This document shows, in pieces, positions 1 to 7,994 of a DNA stretch of 64,000 nt. Below the pieces are notes generated by a model. That model saw only the letters and a list, made by a program, of their open reading frames with translations, was not told the DNA's origin and made no database searches. The translations under genes were made by a program, and so were the position numbers. The stretch spans positions 23,053 through 87,052 of the forward strand of contig DATNPH010000190.1 of NCBI GenBank assembly GCA_036703315.1, given 5' to 3'. This DNA is from DATNPH01 sp036703315. GTDB lineage: Bacteria; Cyanobacteriota; Cyanobacteriia; Cyanobacteriales; Coleofasciculaceae. Within the stretch, counting starts at the first letter, position 1. Each line of letters begins with the position of its first letter.

Positions 1-123
1 ACCGAAATAGGAAGCTATTCCCGTGTCAAGAATCCGACTAGGGATATCGTGAGCCGCTAGCACCTGCTGCATTAGCTCGGCTTCCCAACGGGCATTGGTA
101 GTTTTTAGTGTTATCCAAGACAC
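1..123 (-). CDS. DUF2007-like small protein, N-terminal part only
   Basis: The minus strand is open from a GTG at 123 to the window edge. An in-frame TAA at 127-129 lies just upstream, so GTG is the only early start. The 41 visible codons include the segments RWEAELMQQVLAAHDIPSR and DTGIASYFG. These resemble the start of the small cyanobacterial DUF2007 proteins (described as putative signal-transducing proteins), in which an aliphatic helix precedes a glycine-rich turn. The rest of the gene lies outside the window, so the family call rests on recall of the pattern only. The function is unknown. Confidence 0.5.
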   Translation of the reverse strand, partial: MSWITLKTTNARWEAELMQQVLAAHDIPSRILDTGIASYFG

Positions 124-260
124 AGGTTAATCTTATCAAGACTCAAGCGGCATGTTTTTGGGTAAATGATACAAGCAATTGGGGATTAGAAATTGGAAAT
201 TCACAATTGCACAGCTATAAGATTTTCCATACATATGGCTCTGTTCCCAGTACCTATTTC

Positions 261-1082
261 CTAGTTCAGAGGGAAAAATAGCCGTAGATAAGTAGACAAA
301 ATTGCCTCACCCAAAAAGATAGTTAATCCCGCTCCTAAGGCGAGGAATGGACCAAAGGGCATTGGTTGCCGTCTGTCTAGCCATCCAAGGGCGATCGCGC
401 CTCCACCGGCAAAGGCTCCTACTGCACAAGCGATAAACCCACTTAATAGCAGGTACTTCCACCCCAACCAGGCTCCCATCATCGCCGCTAATTTGGCATC
501 CCCTCCCCCCATTGCGGTTTGCCCAAAAACAATTGAGCCGCCAAAGGCAATCATGTCAAATAACCAAATACCCAGTACAGCACCAATAATGCCGCTGATC
601 AATTGATGCGATACTCCTGCTGGTTGAGACGCTTGGAAAAAACCCGTAGTTCCTCGAAACACTAAACCCGTAACTAATCCTGATTGAGTGAGTGAATTGG
701 GTAGGGTCATCGTATCCAAGTCAATCAGAGATAGCGTCAATAACCAACTTAAAAAAGCCCAATACCCCAAAGTTTCTACAGTAAAACCATACGTCCAGAA
801 AACCAGTAAAAACAAAACACCTGTTATTGCCTCTACCAAGGGATAGCGTATAGAAATCGGGCTTCTACAGTGACGACATCGCCCTTTCAACCACAGCCAA
901 CCCAAGACAGGTATATTCTCGCGCTTTCCCAGCTGATGTAAACAATGAGGACAACGAGAAGCAGGCCACAGAATAGATAAATTCGCTGGCACTCGGTAAA
1001 CTACAACATTTAGGAAGCTACCAAACGATGCACCCAGAGCAAAAACAATCAAACAAGTCAGGCTGGCAAACAAAGCTTCCAT
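261..1082 (-). CDS. pilD: Prepilin peptidase / N-methyltransferase (A24 family)
   Basis: This integral membrane aspartic protease would cleave and N-methylate type IV prepilins at the cytoplasmic membrane, supporting pilus assembly, motility and DNA uptake. The 273-residue product has an N-terminal GASFGSFLNVVVYR segment, then the cysteine pairs CPHC and CRHC of the cytosolic zinc-binding methyltransferase loop (about residues 44-72). Hydrophobic helices follow. The two catalytic aspartates lie in LIDLDTMTLPN and GGGDAKLAAMMGAWLGW. Length and motif order match full-length bacterial PilD. It follows leuB and a small unknown gene on the same strand, so co-transcription is possible. No pilin gene is nearby, which is usual in cyanobacteria. 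Confidence 0.93.
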   Translation of the reverse strand: MEALFASLTCLIVFALGASFGSFLNVVVYRVPANLSILWPASRCPHCLHQLGKRENIPVLGWLWLKGRCRHCRSPISIRYPLVEAITGVLFLLVFWTYGFTVETLGYWAFLSWLLTLSLIDLDTMTLPNSLTQSGLVTGLVFRGTTGFFQASQPAGVSHQLISGIIGAVLGIWLFDMIAFGGSIVFGQTAMGGGDAKLAAMMGAWLGWKYLLLSGFIACAVGAFAGGGAIALGWLDRRQPMPFGPFLALGAGLTIFLGEAILSTYLRLFFPLN

Positions 1083-1085
1083 GTC

Positions 1086-1150
1086 TTAGTTATTCGTCCT
1101 TAGTCATTAGTCCTTAGTTTAATAACCAATGACTAATAAGTAATAACTAA
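1086..1150. repeat. Two-part inverted repeat of TTAGTYATT units
   Basis: TTAGTTATT (1086-1094) and TTAGTCATT (1100-1108) are mirrored by AATGACTAA (1128-1136) and AATAACTAA (1142-1150). The five-base gaps are kept on both sides, so the block folds as two 9-bp stems separated by a symmetric internal loop. It sits between pilD and the upstream small gene, overlapping that gene's last codon. It looks like the short TTAGTCATTAGTC-type interspersed repeats common between cyanobacterial genes. An mRNA-stabilising role is only a guess. Confidence 0.55.
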
Positions 1151-1491
1151 TAAATTTCTGCCTCAAGTTGACTAAAAGGTACAAAACATTCTTGGGGCAA
1201 AAGAATCGGTTTGTTTCTAAAAATTAGTTTTCCCCGATGTGTATAGCGATCAATCGCTACACCATAAGGGCGCTGTGTGACCTCTGGATGAACTTCGTAA
1301 TAAATACGGTAAATCTGCCGAGCTGCCCTCAATATAGCGGGGTCTAGCAACATTGGTAGATCCATCCGCTCTGTATAGTATTCTTCTTGCCATTGCTGTG
1401 ATGTATACACCAGCCGCCTACCCCTATTGTTTAAGCTCGACTTTAATCCACTAGCGCCATAACAGCAAGAGGTCTTGGGATGACGCACCAA
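1147..1491 (-). CDS. Small hypothetical protein downstream of leuB
   Basis: I do not recognise this 114-residue protein. It starts 21 bases after the leuB stop, at a TTG (1491) or the adjacent GTG (1488), with an AAGGG-like ribosome site about ten bases ahead. The N-terminus is polar and includes a Cys-Cys pair. The C-terminal two thirds look like a folded domain rich in Arg, Tyr and Ile, including LRAARQIYRIYYEVHPEV and KLIFRNKPILLPQECF. No membrane segment or signal peptide is visible. Its tight position after leuB suggests co-transcription, not a leucine-related role. The exact start is uncertain. Confidence 0.5.
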   Translation of the reverse strand: MVRHPKTSCCYGASGLKSSLNNRGRRLVYTSQQWQEEYYTERMDLPMLLDPAILRAARQIYRIYYEVHPEVTQRPYGVAIDRYTHRGKLIFRNKPILLPQECFVPFSQLEAEIY

Positions 1492-1512
1492 ACAAATACG
1501 CCCTTGCTGAAG

Positions 1513-2601
1513 TTAAGCTAACTCCAGTGCCTTAATCAGGGCATCACCCATTGCGCGGCAACCCAGCAGGTTCATTCCTTCAGACATGATATCTCCAGTG
1601 CGATCGCCTTTGTCCAATACCTTTAACACTGCCTGTTCAATTCGGTCAGCAGCTTGAGGTTGGTTTAAGTTGTAGCGCAGCATCATGGCTGCACTGAGCA
1701 CTTGAGCCAAAGGGTTAGCTTTATCCTGACCGGCAATGTCAGGAGCTGAACCGTGGACGGGTTCAAAGACACCAGGACCCTTTTCCCCCAAACTAGCAGA
1801 GGGTAACATCCCAATGCTGCCAGTGAGCATTGCAGCGGCATCAGAGAGAATATCTCCGAACAGATTGCCAGTAACAATCGTATCAAACTGCTTAGGTGCC
1901 CTTAAAAGCTGCATGGCAGCATTATCAACATACATGTGAGATAGCTCAACATCAGGATAGTCAGATGCTAACTGGGTAATGCGATCGCGCCATAACTGGG
2001 ACACCTCCAACACATTTACCTTATCCACCGAACAGAGTTTTTTACGGCGTTTTTGAGCCGTCTCAAACGCCACCCGTCCAATTCTGTCAATTTCTGTTTC
2101 TGTGTACGCCATCGTATTGACACCCCGCTTCTCACCCGTCTCCGTAGTAAAAATCCCTCTGGGCTGACCAAAGTAGATACCACCTGTGAGTTCTCGTACC
2201 ACCATAATATCGACGCCCTCAACCACTTCTCGTTTTAAGGTCGAGGCATCAATCAGTTGAGGTAATATCGTTGCAGGCCGCAGATTGGCAAATAAACCCA
2301 ATCCGGCACGCAGTCCTAGCAGTCCAGTTTCTGGGCGTAAATGGCGAGGGAGTGTATCCCACTTGTAACCTCCGATAGCCGCTAGCAATACAGCATCGCT
2401 ATTGCGGCACTTTTCCAGGGTGTCAGCTGGCAGGGGTTCACCCACCGCATCAATTGCCGCACCACCAATCAGAGCTTCCTGAAATTCAAAACTTATCTCC
2501 AGTTGCTCACCTACGAGCTTCAAAACATCTACCGCTACTGCCATGATTTCAGGGCCAATGCCATCGCCGGGAAGTAGCGTAATGCGGTAAGACTGGGTCA
2601 T
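1513..2601 (-). CDS. leuB: 3-isopropylmalate dehydrogenase
   Basis: This cytoplasmic enzyme oxidises and decarboxylates (2R,3S)-3-isopropylmalate to 2-oxoisocaproate with NAD, in leucine biosynthesis. The 362-residue product has the usual length. It begins with the nucleotide-fold start ITLLPGDGIGPEI, contains the substrate-binding arginines in LRPETGLLGLRAGLGLFANLRP, and carries the metal and cofactor region NLFGDILSDAAAMLTGSIGML, then GPGVFEPVHGSAPDIAG near residues 275-292. The ATG at 2601 gives the canonical MTQSYRITLLPGDG start. It is the first gene of a minus-strand run with the small unknown gene and pilD. No attenuator or leader peptide was seen upstream. Confidence 0.97.
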   Translation of the reverse strand: MTQSYRITLLPGDGIGPEIMAVAVDVLKLVGEQLEISFEFQEALIGGAAIDAVGEPLPADTLEKCRNSDAVLLAAIGGYKWDTLPRHLRPETGLLGLRAGLGLFANLRPATILPQLIDASTLKREVVEGVDIMVVRELTGGIYFGQPRGIFTTETGEKRGVNTMAYTETEIDRIGRVAFETAQKRRKKLCSVDKVNVLEVSQLWRDRITQLASDYPDVELSHMYVDNAAMQLLRAPKQFDTIVTGNLFGDILSDAAAMLTGSIGMLPSASLGEKGPGVFEPVHGSAPDIAGQDKANPLAQVLSAAMMLRYNLNQPQAADRIEQAVLKVLDKGDRTGDIMSEGMNLLGCRAMGDALIKALELA

Positions 2602-2817
2602 TTTACGTTTTGGCTAGGTTAACTATCTAAACGGTCGAGCAATTTTTTGCCGATTAAATATCATACCTAGCAAAGGTGTTAAAACTGAAAAATGGCTCGC
2701 CTGCTGCTCAGGGAAGGGGTTAGGCATCAGGAGTTGGGACTTGGTGTTTTATCTATCCCCAACCCCCAACGTCCAACGCCGTTCAATGCTAAGCAATTTT
2801 CTCGCCCCAGAGTACTC

Positions 2818-3768
2818 ATGGCAAAAGAACTAGCAATTTCCACCTACGGACTTACTAAGCAATTTGATCGACACCTTGCTGTCAATGATGTTGATTTGCA
2901 AGTGGAGGCGGGTGAAGTCTATGGACTGATTGGACCTAATGGTGCTGGAAAAACAACGCTGATACGGATGTTAGCAGCAGCAGAAGAGCCAACACTGGGA
3001 GAGATTTATATTAATGGCGATCGCCTGATGCGGGATGAAAACAACCCCACACTGAAGCGACGCTTGGGTTATCTGCCAGATGACTTTCCGCTTTATGATG
3101 ACTTAACCGTTTGGGACTACCTAGACTATTTTGGGCATCTGTATCGCTTGCGAGAACCGCGACGCCGCCGACGCATCCAGGAAGTCTTGGAACTGGTGCA
3201 ACTCACCCAAAAGCGTAATAGTCTAATTGCTACCCTCTCACGAGGGATGAAACAGCGCCTTAGTCTTGCTCGCACGATTATTCATGAGCCAATTGTGCTG
3301 ATGTTGGATGAGCCGGTTTCTGGGCTTGACCCGATCGCGCGAATGCAGTTTCGCGAACTGATCAAGGTCTTGCAGGAAGCTGGGATGACCATTCTGATTT
3401 CCTCCCATGTCCTCAGTGATTTAGCCCAACTGTGTACATCAGTAGGCATTATGGAACTAGGGTGTCTAGTGGAGAGTGCGCCGTTACAAGAGTTTTATCA
3501 GCGCCTAGGTTGTCAGCAAATCTTCATATCAACCTTGGGTCAGTTGGATGTCTTACAAGCGGAACTAAGGAATCATCCGTTAGTCGAAAGCTGGGAGGTG
3601 TTACCAGAAACTAGCCGTTTGCGAGTTCACTTTTCAGGAGGTCAAGAGGATTGTGCCGACTTGTTGCGATCGCTCATTGCTGCCAATATTCCTCTTACAG
3701 AATTCCAGTCTACCCAGGAAGACCTTGAAACTATCTTTCTCAAGCTAGGTCATCAGCAGGCATCTTGA
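2818..3768 (+). CDS. ABC transporter ATP-binding protein
   Basis: This is the ATPase of an ABC-2 type exporter whose membrane partner is the next gene. It has the Walker A motif GPNGAGKTT, the Q-loop region LGYLPDDFPLYDDL, the signature LSRGMKQRLSLA, the Walker B VLMLDEP and a switch histidine in LISSHVLSDL. A C-terminal extension of about 80 residues is typical of CcmA/NatA-like ATPases. I place the start at ATG 2818 (MAKELAIS). The frame is open back to 2692, but that stretch contains an intergenic repeat-like run and does not look like protein. The transported substrate cannot be told from the sequence. Confidence 0.88.
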   Translation: MAKELAISTYGLTKQFDRHLAVNDVDLQVEAGEVYGLIGPNGAGKTTLIRMLAAAEEPTLGEIYINGDRLMRDENNPTLKRRLGYLPDDFPLYDDLTVWDYLDYFGHLYRLREPRRRRRIQEVLELVQLTQKRNSLIATLSRGMKQRLSLARTIIHEPIVLMLDEPVSGLDPIARMQFRELIKVLQEAGMTILISSHVLSDLAQLCTSVGIMELGCLVESAPLQEFYQRLGCQQIFISTLGQLDVLQAELRNHPLVESWEVLPETSRLRVHFSGGQEDCADLLRSLIAANIPLTEFQSTQEDLETIFLKLGHQQAS

Positions 3769-3849
3769 TTAGGGTTGCCAGGGAAAATATTGAGCAACTT
3801 TCTCACCTGCCAACCTGTAAGCTGCCAACTTGTGACTCGCTAACCCTAT

Positions 3850-5595
3850 ATGGAGACTAAAATTACGATGGCACTTAATTTAGTAAACCAGCTGGGCGAG
3901 TGGAATCCCCAGTTGTTTCGAGAAATCAAAGGGCGTCTCACACCCCGTAACACCCTAATAGCGGTAGTCATCTCTCTTTTAGGCCAACTGCTATTACTGA
4001 TGAGTTTCACGAATCATCTGCCCGTTGCCCCTCCGATAGGCGATAACTATTCTCCCATCTATAACCGCTACTGCACAGGAAACCCTCGATACCTGGGCGA
4101 TGTGGATTACCTATGCGTCAGGATTGCAGATGACAGTTTCGGCATCAACTGGCAGATGTGGTGGCAAGACGTGTTTGTCTGGTTGAGTATCTTTGGCCTG
4201 TTTGCCCTATTAGTGGGTGGCACCTATATGCTTGTCAATGATCTCTCGAAAGAAGAGCATCGTGGCACGCTGAACTTTCTGCGCCTCGCTCCTCAGTCCA
4301 GTAGGAGTATCTTGATAGGTAAGCTAATGGGAGTGCCAATTCTGCTTTATCTCCTGGGCCTTTTGGCTTTGCCTTTACATTTGGCAGCAGGTTTGTCCAG
4401 TCAAATCCCTCTACATCTGATTTTGGGTTTTTACACCGTCCTCGGTGCCAGTTGGTTGTTCTTCTACAGTGGAGCACTACTATTTGGCTTAGTTGGCAGT
4501 TGGTTAGGCAGTTTCCAAGCGTGGTTGGGTAGTGGTGCCGTGCTGATGTTCCTGTTCCACATGACAAATCTGATTTACGAGCACCGCCCTATTGTTCATC
4601 ACGCTCCAACCGACTGGATGACGCTGTTTGCTCCCCTAACTGTACTGCCTTATCTGAGTACTAAGGCTCTCATGGCGGCTGAGTCCGCTCAAACCTACGG
4701 AGTGGAAAACTTGCAATGGTTTTATTTGCCAGTAGGGTTGAGTGTTTGGAGTACCTTTGGCTTGATGCTGCTGAACTATGGCTTGTGGACTTACTGGGTT
4801 TGGCAAGGGTTAGCACGCTGCTTCCATAATCCCAGCGTTACTCTCCTAGGTAAGCAACAGAGTTACTGGTTAACAGCTTGTTTTGAAGTGGTCATTCTTG
4901 GATTTGCTCTAAACCCTAAGCTGGGGACTTGGAGAGGTTTTCCAAGAGACACCTTCGATAATTTTGGGATGCTGCTGGTGTTCAACCTGCTGCTGTTTTT
5001 ATATCTGATAGCAGCACTAAGTCCGCAGCGACAAGCGATACAGGATTGGGCACGTTATCGGCACCAGAAGCGCTCTTTGGCAAAAGGTGGAGTGATGTCA
5101 GATTTGCTCTGGGGTGAGAAAAGCCCTGCTCTGGTTGCAGTAGTGATGAATGTAGCGATCGCCTCAGCCATGATACTACCCTGGATACTCTTATGGCCTG
5201 AGAGTCAATACAAAACTCCAGCGCTTTGGGGATTGCTACTCAATATGAGTTTAATCTGTGTCTATGCCGCGATCGCTCAGCTAATGCTGTTGATGAAAAC
5301 ACCGAAGCGCCTACCCTTCGCAGCGGCAACAGTGGGATTATTGGTTGTCATACCACCGATTCTTTTCAGCTTACTGTCGAGGGAACCGTTTAAAAACCAA
5401 GATTTGTGGTTATTTTCAGCTTTTCCCTGGATGGCTAGAGAACACACTACACCACTGGCTGTTTTCCTAGCCGTTGTCAGCCAGTCTTTGGTGCTGGGAC
5501 TTCTGAGTATACAGCTGACGCGACAACTACATAAAGCTGGTGAGTCTTCAACGAAAGCGCTGCTTTCTGGGCGTCCACCAGTGGCAATTGATTGA
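3850..5595 (+). CDS. ABC-2 type transporter permease
   Basis: This 581-residue polytopic membrane protein lies 81 bases after the ATPase gene and is its likely partner. It has about a dozen hydrophobic segments. The first pair flanks an extracytoplasmic loop of about 80 residues containing two Cys (NRYCTGNPRYLG and VDYLCVRI), which could form a disulfide. After the second segment comes the cytoplasmic stretch NDLSKEEHRGTLNFLRLAP, which resembles the E-R-x-G/T coupling helix of ABC-2 permeases. The start may be ATG 3850 or ATG 3868 (MALNLVNQLGEW). The family is a cyanobacterial ABC-2 type and its substrate is unknown. Confidence 0.8.
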   Translation: METKITMALNLVNQLGEWNPQLFREIKGRLTPRNTLIAVVISLLGQLLLLMSFTNHLPVAPPIGDNYSPIYNRYCTGNPRYLGDVDYLCVRIADDSFGINWQMWWQDVFVWLSIFGLFALLVGGTYMLVNDLSKEEHRGTLNFLRLAPQSSRSILIGKLMGVPILLYLLGLLALPLHLAAGLSSQIPLHLILGFYTVLGASWLFFYSGALLFGLVGSWLGSFQAWLGSGAVLMFLFHMTNLIYEHRPIVHHAPTDWMTLFAPLTVLPYLSTKALMAAESAQTYGVENLQWFYLPVGLSVWSTFGLMLLNYGLWTYWVWQGLARCFHNPSVTLLGKQQSYWLTACFEVVILGFALNPKLGTWRGFPRDTFDNFGMLLVFNLLLFLYLIAALSPQRQAIQDWARYRHQKRSLAKGGVMSDLLWGEKSPALVAVVMNVAIASAMILPWILLWPESQYKTPALWGLLLNMSLICVYAAIAQLMLLMKTPKRLPFAAATVGLLVVIPPILFSLLSREPFKNQDLWLFSAFPWMAREHTTPLAVFLAVVSQSLVLGLLSIQLTRQLHKAGESSTKALLSGRPPVAID

Positions 5596-6044
5596 GAGGG
5601 GATACGGTTAGGTGGATAGAGGGGTAGGAAATTGAAAGCGAGTTCCGGAAAGTTGGGGTGATACCCAATCCGCTCTAGAAAACCCCTCATTCTTTAACTT
5701 GTGTTACGTCAGGGGTAATAGCCTATATAACTTTTTTCTTGTGATGTGTTAAATGAGCGATTTTTGTATTACGCTGTATAACAATAGTGTCCTACTGTGT
5801 TCAATAGGTTTGTTGACCTCAGGCAATAATGAACAGATACCTCCTCATTGCCTGAGGTTTTCTCTTTCTCCCTATCCCCTAACTCCGTAATCCCCACTCC
5901 TCACAACCTGCGGAGCTGGGCACTCCTATAAATGCCGTTTTTTCAACTCTGATTTCTGGCTCGCCTCCCTAGGGTTGAAACGGTGTCTAACTAACTTTAG
6001 ATGGGAATACTTAGCTAAGGTTCACAGAAGGGAGACGTCAATCC
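5596..6044. other. Intergenic region upstream of the hybrid kinase
   Basis: There is no supported gene in these 449 bases. The stretch holds a clear terminator-like hairpin near 5817-5870. It is followed by a CT-rich run (CCCTATCCCCTAACTCC and similar) of the kind found in cyanobacterial interspersed repeats. The kinase gene's ribosome site (AGAAGGGAG) lies at the right edge. Confidence 0.6.
5817..5870 (+). terminator. Rho-independent terminator, 11-bp perfect stem
   Basis: CCTCAGGCAAT (5817-5827) and ATTGCCTGAGG (5847-5857) are perfect complements around a 19-base loop and are followed by TTTTCTCTTTCTC. The position suits termination of the upstream ABC transporter transcript, about 220 bases after its stop. 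It could also end a short unannotated RNA starting near 5750. Confidence 0.7.
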
Positions 6045-7889
6045 GTGCGAACAAGTGAGCAAATCAAGGTAGAAATCGAAGATAAGTTTGGATTTTTTCC
6101 ACCCTTCTTTACCCCAGCTCTAACAAGCCCGCAAGTATTGGAAAATTTGTGGCAACAGACTCTTGCTGCCTACGTCAATAATCCTCTATCGGCTTTGTTT
6201 AAGGAAAAGCTATCGGCGTACCTCTCGCGCTACTGTGCGGTTCCCTACTGCATGATCTCCCATAGTTGTTCCTTGCGCCCGCTTGGTGTGAAGGCACAGG
6301 AGGTTTTGGAACTGCTGGAATCACCTCCCCCAACTGAAATTGAGATTGACGAACATCTCGGCAGACTGACAGCCTATCCTGGTGCGGTGATAGTGATGTC
6401 AGAGTTGGACGCAGCACTTGAAGAGAGTTTACTGTACTGTGCCATATTTATAGCCTTAGAACGAGAGCAGGCGGAGTACTGCCGAAATGAGCTTCGCCGC
6501 TTTCTGGGAGCGGGAAATTACCAGCTTTTAGTATCGTTGATTGCCTATGTTAGGACGTGCCATGCGTGGATGGAAGCCCATCCAGAAATTGCCTATCGGT
6601 ATGAAGCAGACAAGCGAGTACAGGACTATTTAGGTGCTTCACTTGAGGAGGAGCCTAGTTTAGTTGATTTCTTCCGCAACTACGTTGACAAAGTCAGGCA
6701 GGAACAGCAAACCTGGGCAGAACAGCTGGCGGCGATCGCGGAACGCAAGCGGAATGAGGAAGCATTACGACAGAGTGAGAAGAAGTATCGCTCTGTCGTC
6801 GAGAGTGTTAAAGAGGTAATCTTCCAGACAGACTTAACGGGTGTATGGACATTTCTCAACCGAGCTTGGACTGAAATTACTGGATTTACGGTCGAAGAAA
6901 GTATTGGTACCAATTGGTTCGATTACATCTATCCTAGCGATCGCCAATATAATTTTGAGCAATTTAAACCCCTGCTTGAACGCCAAAAAGAATACTGTCG
7001 GTACGAAATTCGCTACCTAACTAAAGATGCTGGCATTCGTTGGATTGAAGTCTATGCCCGACTAACGCTGAATGCTGAGGGTATAATTGTTGGCACTTCC
7101 GGCACCCTTCACGACATGACGGAGCGGAAAAAAGCCGAAGAAGAAATTCGTAAAGCTCTAGAAAAAGAAAAGGAACTTAGCGAACTCAAATCGCGCTTTG
7201 TCAGCATGACTTCCCATGAGTTCCGCACCCCCCTAACCACAATCCTGACGTCTTCTGAATTACTAGAACATTACAGCCATAAATGGACTGAGGAGAAAAA
7301 ACTCAGCCATATCCAGCGTATTCAAACAGCAGTCCACCATATGACTGACTTGTTAAATGATGTGCTGCTAATTGGTAAAGCAGAGGCAGGAAAACTAGAG
7401 TTTAATCCCTATCCTCTTGATGTGACACAATTTTGCCTCAGTTTAGTGGAAGAGTTGCAACTAAGCGCTAAGCGGCAGCATACCCAGACTAAGCCCCACT
7501 TTACTATCAGCTTTGTCAATCACACTCAAGGTCTTAAAGCCTGCCTGGATGAAAAACTGCTGCGGCACATCCTCAGCAATTTGCTCTCGAATGCCATCAA
7601 ATATTCCCCACAGGGCAGTGTCATCCACTTTGAACTTGCCGCTTCTGAAGCCGAGGTAATTTTCCAAATTCAAGATCAGGGCATTGGGATTCCTCTAGAA
7701 GACCAGCAACGATTGTTTGAATCCTTCCATCGAGCCAGCAATGTGGGTGAAATTCAAGGCACTGGCTTAGGATTAGCTATTGTCAAAAAGTCTGTAGACT
7801 TCCATAAGGGAAAAATTGACCTAAACAGTGTTGTTGGAGTAGGGTCTACATTTACCGTCACTCTGCCATTAAATCCGACTCTATCTTGA
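6045..7889 (+). CDS. AhpD-like / PAS / sensor histidine kinase fusion
   Basis: The start is GTG 6045 behind the ribosome site AGAAGGGAG. Residues 1 to about 225 resemble the helical carboxymuconolactone decarboxylase/AhpD fold, with a Cys-x4-Cys-x3-His cluster (RYCAVPYCMISHS) like the AhpD redox site. A PAS/PAC module follows at about 240-355 (VIFQTDLTGVWTFLNRAWTE). A HisKA domain has its phospho-acceptor at His391 in SMTSHEFRTPL. The HATPase domain has NLLSNAIKYS, DQGIGIP and GTGLGLAIVKK. No membrane span is seen, so it is probably a soluble sensor. It would autophosphorylate and pass phosphate to a response regulator, and none is encoded next to it. A redox or peroxide input is my inference from the N-terminal domain. 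Confidence 0.85.
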   Translation: MRTSEQIKVEIEDKFGFFPPFFTPALTSPQVLENLWQQTLAAYVNNPLSALFKEKLSAYLSRYCAVPYCMISHSCSLRPLGVKAQEVLELLESPPPTEIEIDEHLGRLTAYPGAVIVMSELDAALEESLLYCAIFIALEREQAEYCRNELRRFLGAGNYQLLVSLIAYVRTCHAWMEAHPEIAYRYEADKRVQDYLGASLEEEPSLVDFFRNYVDKVRQEQQTWAEQLAAIAERKRNEEALRQSEKKYRSVVESVKEVIFQTDLTGVWTFLNRAWTEITGFTVEESIGTNWFDYIYPSDRQYNFEQFKPLLERQKEYCRYEIRYLTKDAGIRWIEVYARLTLNAEGIIVGTSGTLHDMTERKKAEEEIRKALEKEKELSELKSRFVSMTSHEFRTPLTTILTSSELLEHYSHKWTEEKKLSHIQRIQTAVHHMTDLLNDVLLIGKAEAGKLEFNPYPLDVTQFCLSLVEELQLSAKRQHTQTKPHFTISFVNHTQGLKACLDEKLLRHILSNLLSNAIKYSPQGSVIHFELAASEAEVIFQIQDQGIGIPLEDQQRLFESFHRASNVGEIQGTGLGLAIVKKSVDFHKGKIDLNSVVGVGSTFTVTLPLNPTLS

Positions 7890-7994
7890 ATTAGCCTCAT
7901 TTGAGTGATGTTTAGTAAAAGCAATTTAGCCAGTTGGGGAATGAAACTAGATGAAAGACAGACGGCTTTAGCCCGAACTCGGTAAAATCAGGGC

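Noticed and set aside
2692..2817. N-terminal extension of the ABC ATPase frame
   Set aside because: It contains a CCCAACCCCCAACGTCC intergenic repeat-like run and does not resemble the N-terminus of any ABC ATPase. ATG 2818 gives the canonical start.
5875..5945. A sequence resembling the Yfr1 small RNA, with ACTCCTCACA between possible stems and a T-rich end
   Set aside because: The core differs from the conserved ACUCCUCACAC, and the region is a CT-rich interspersed-repeat run that produces such words by chance. The 3' stem is only four base pairs and there is no promoter.
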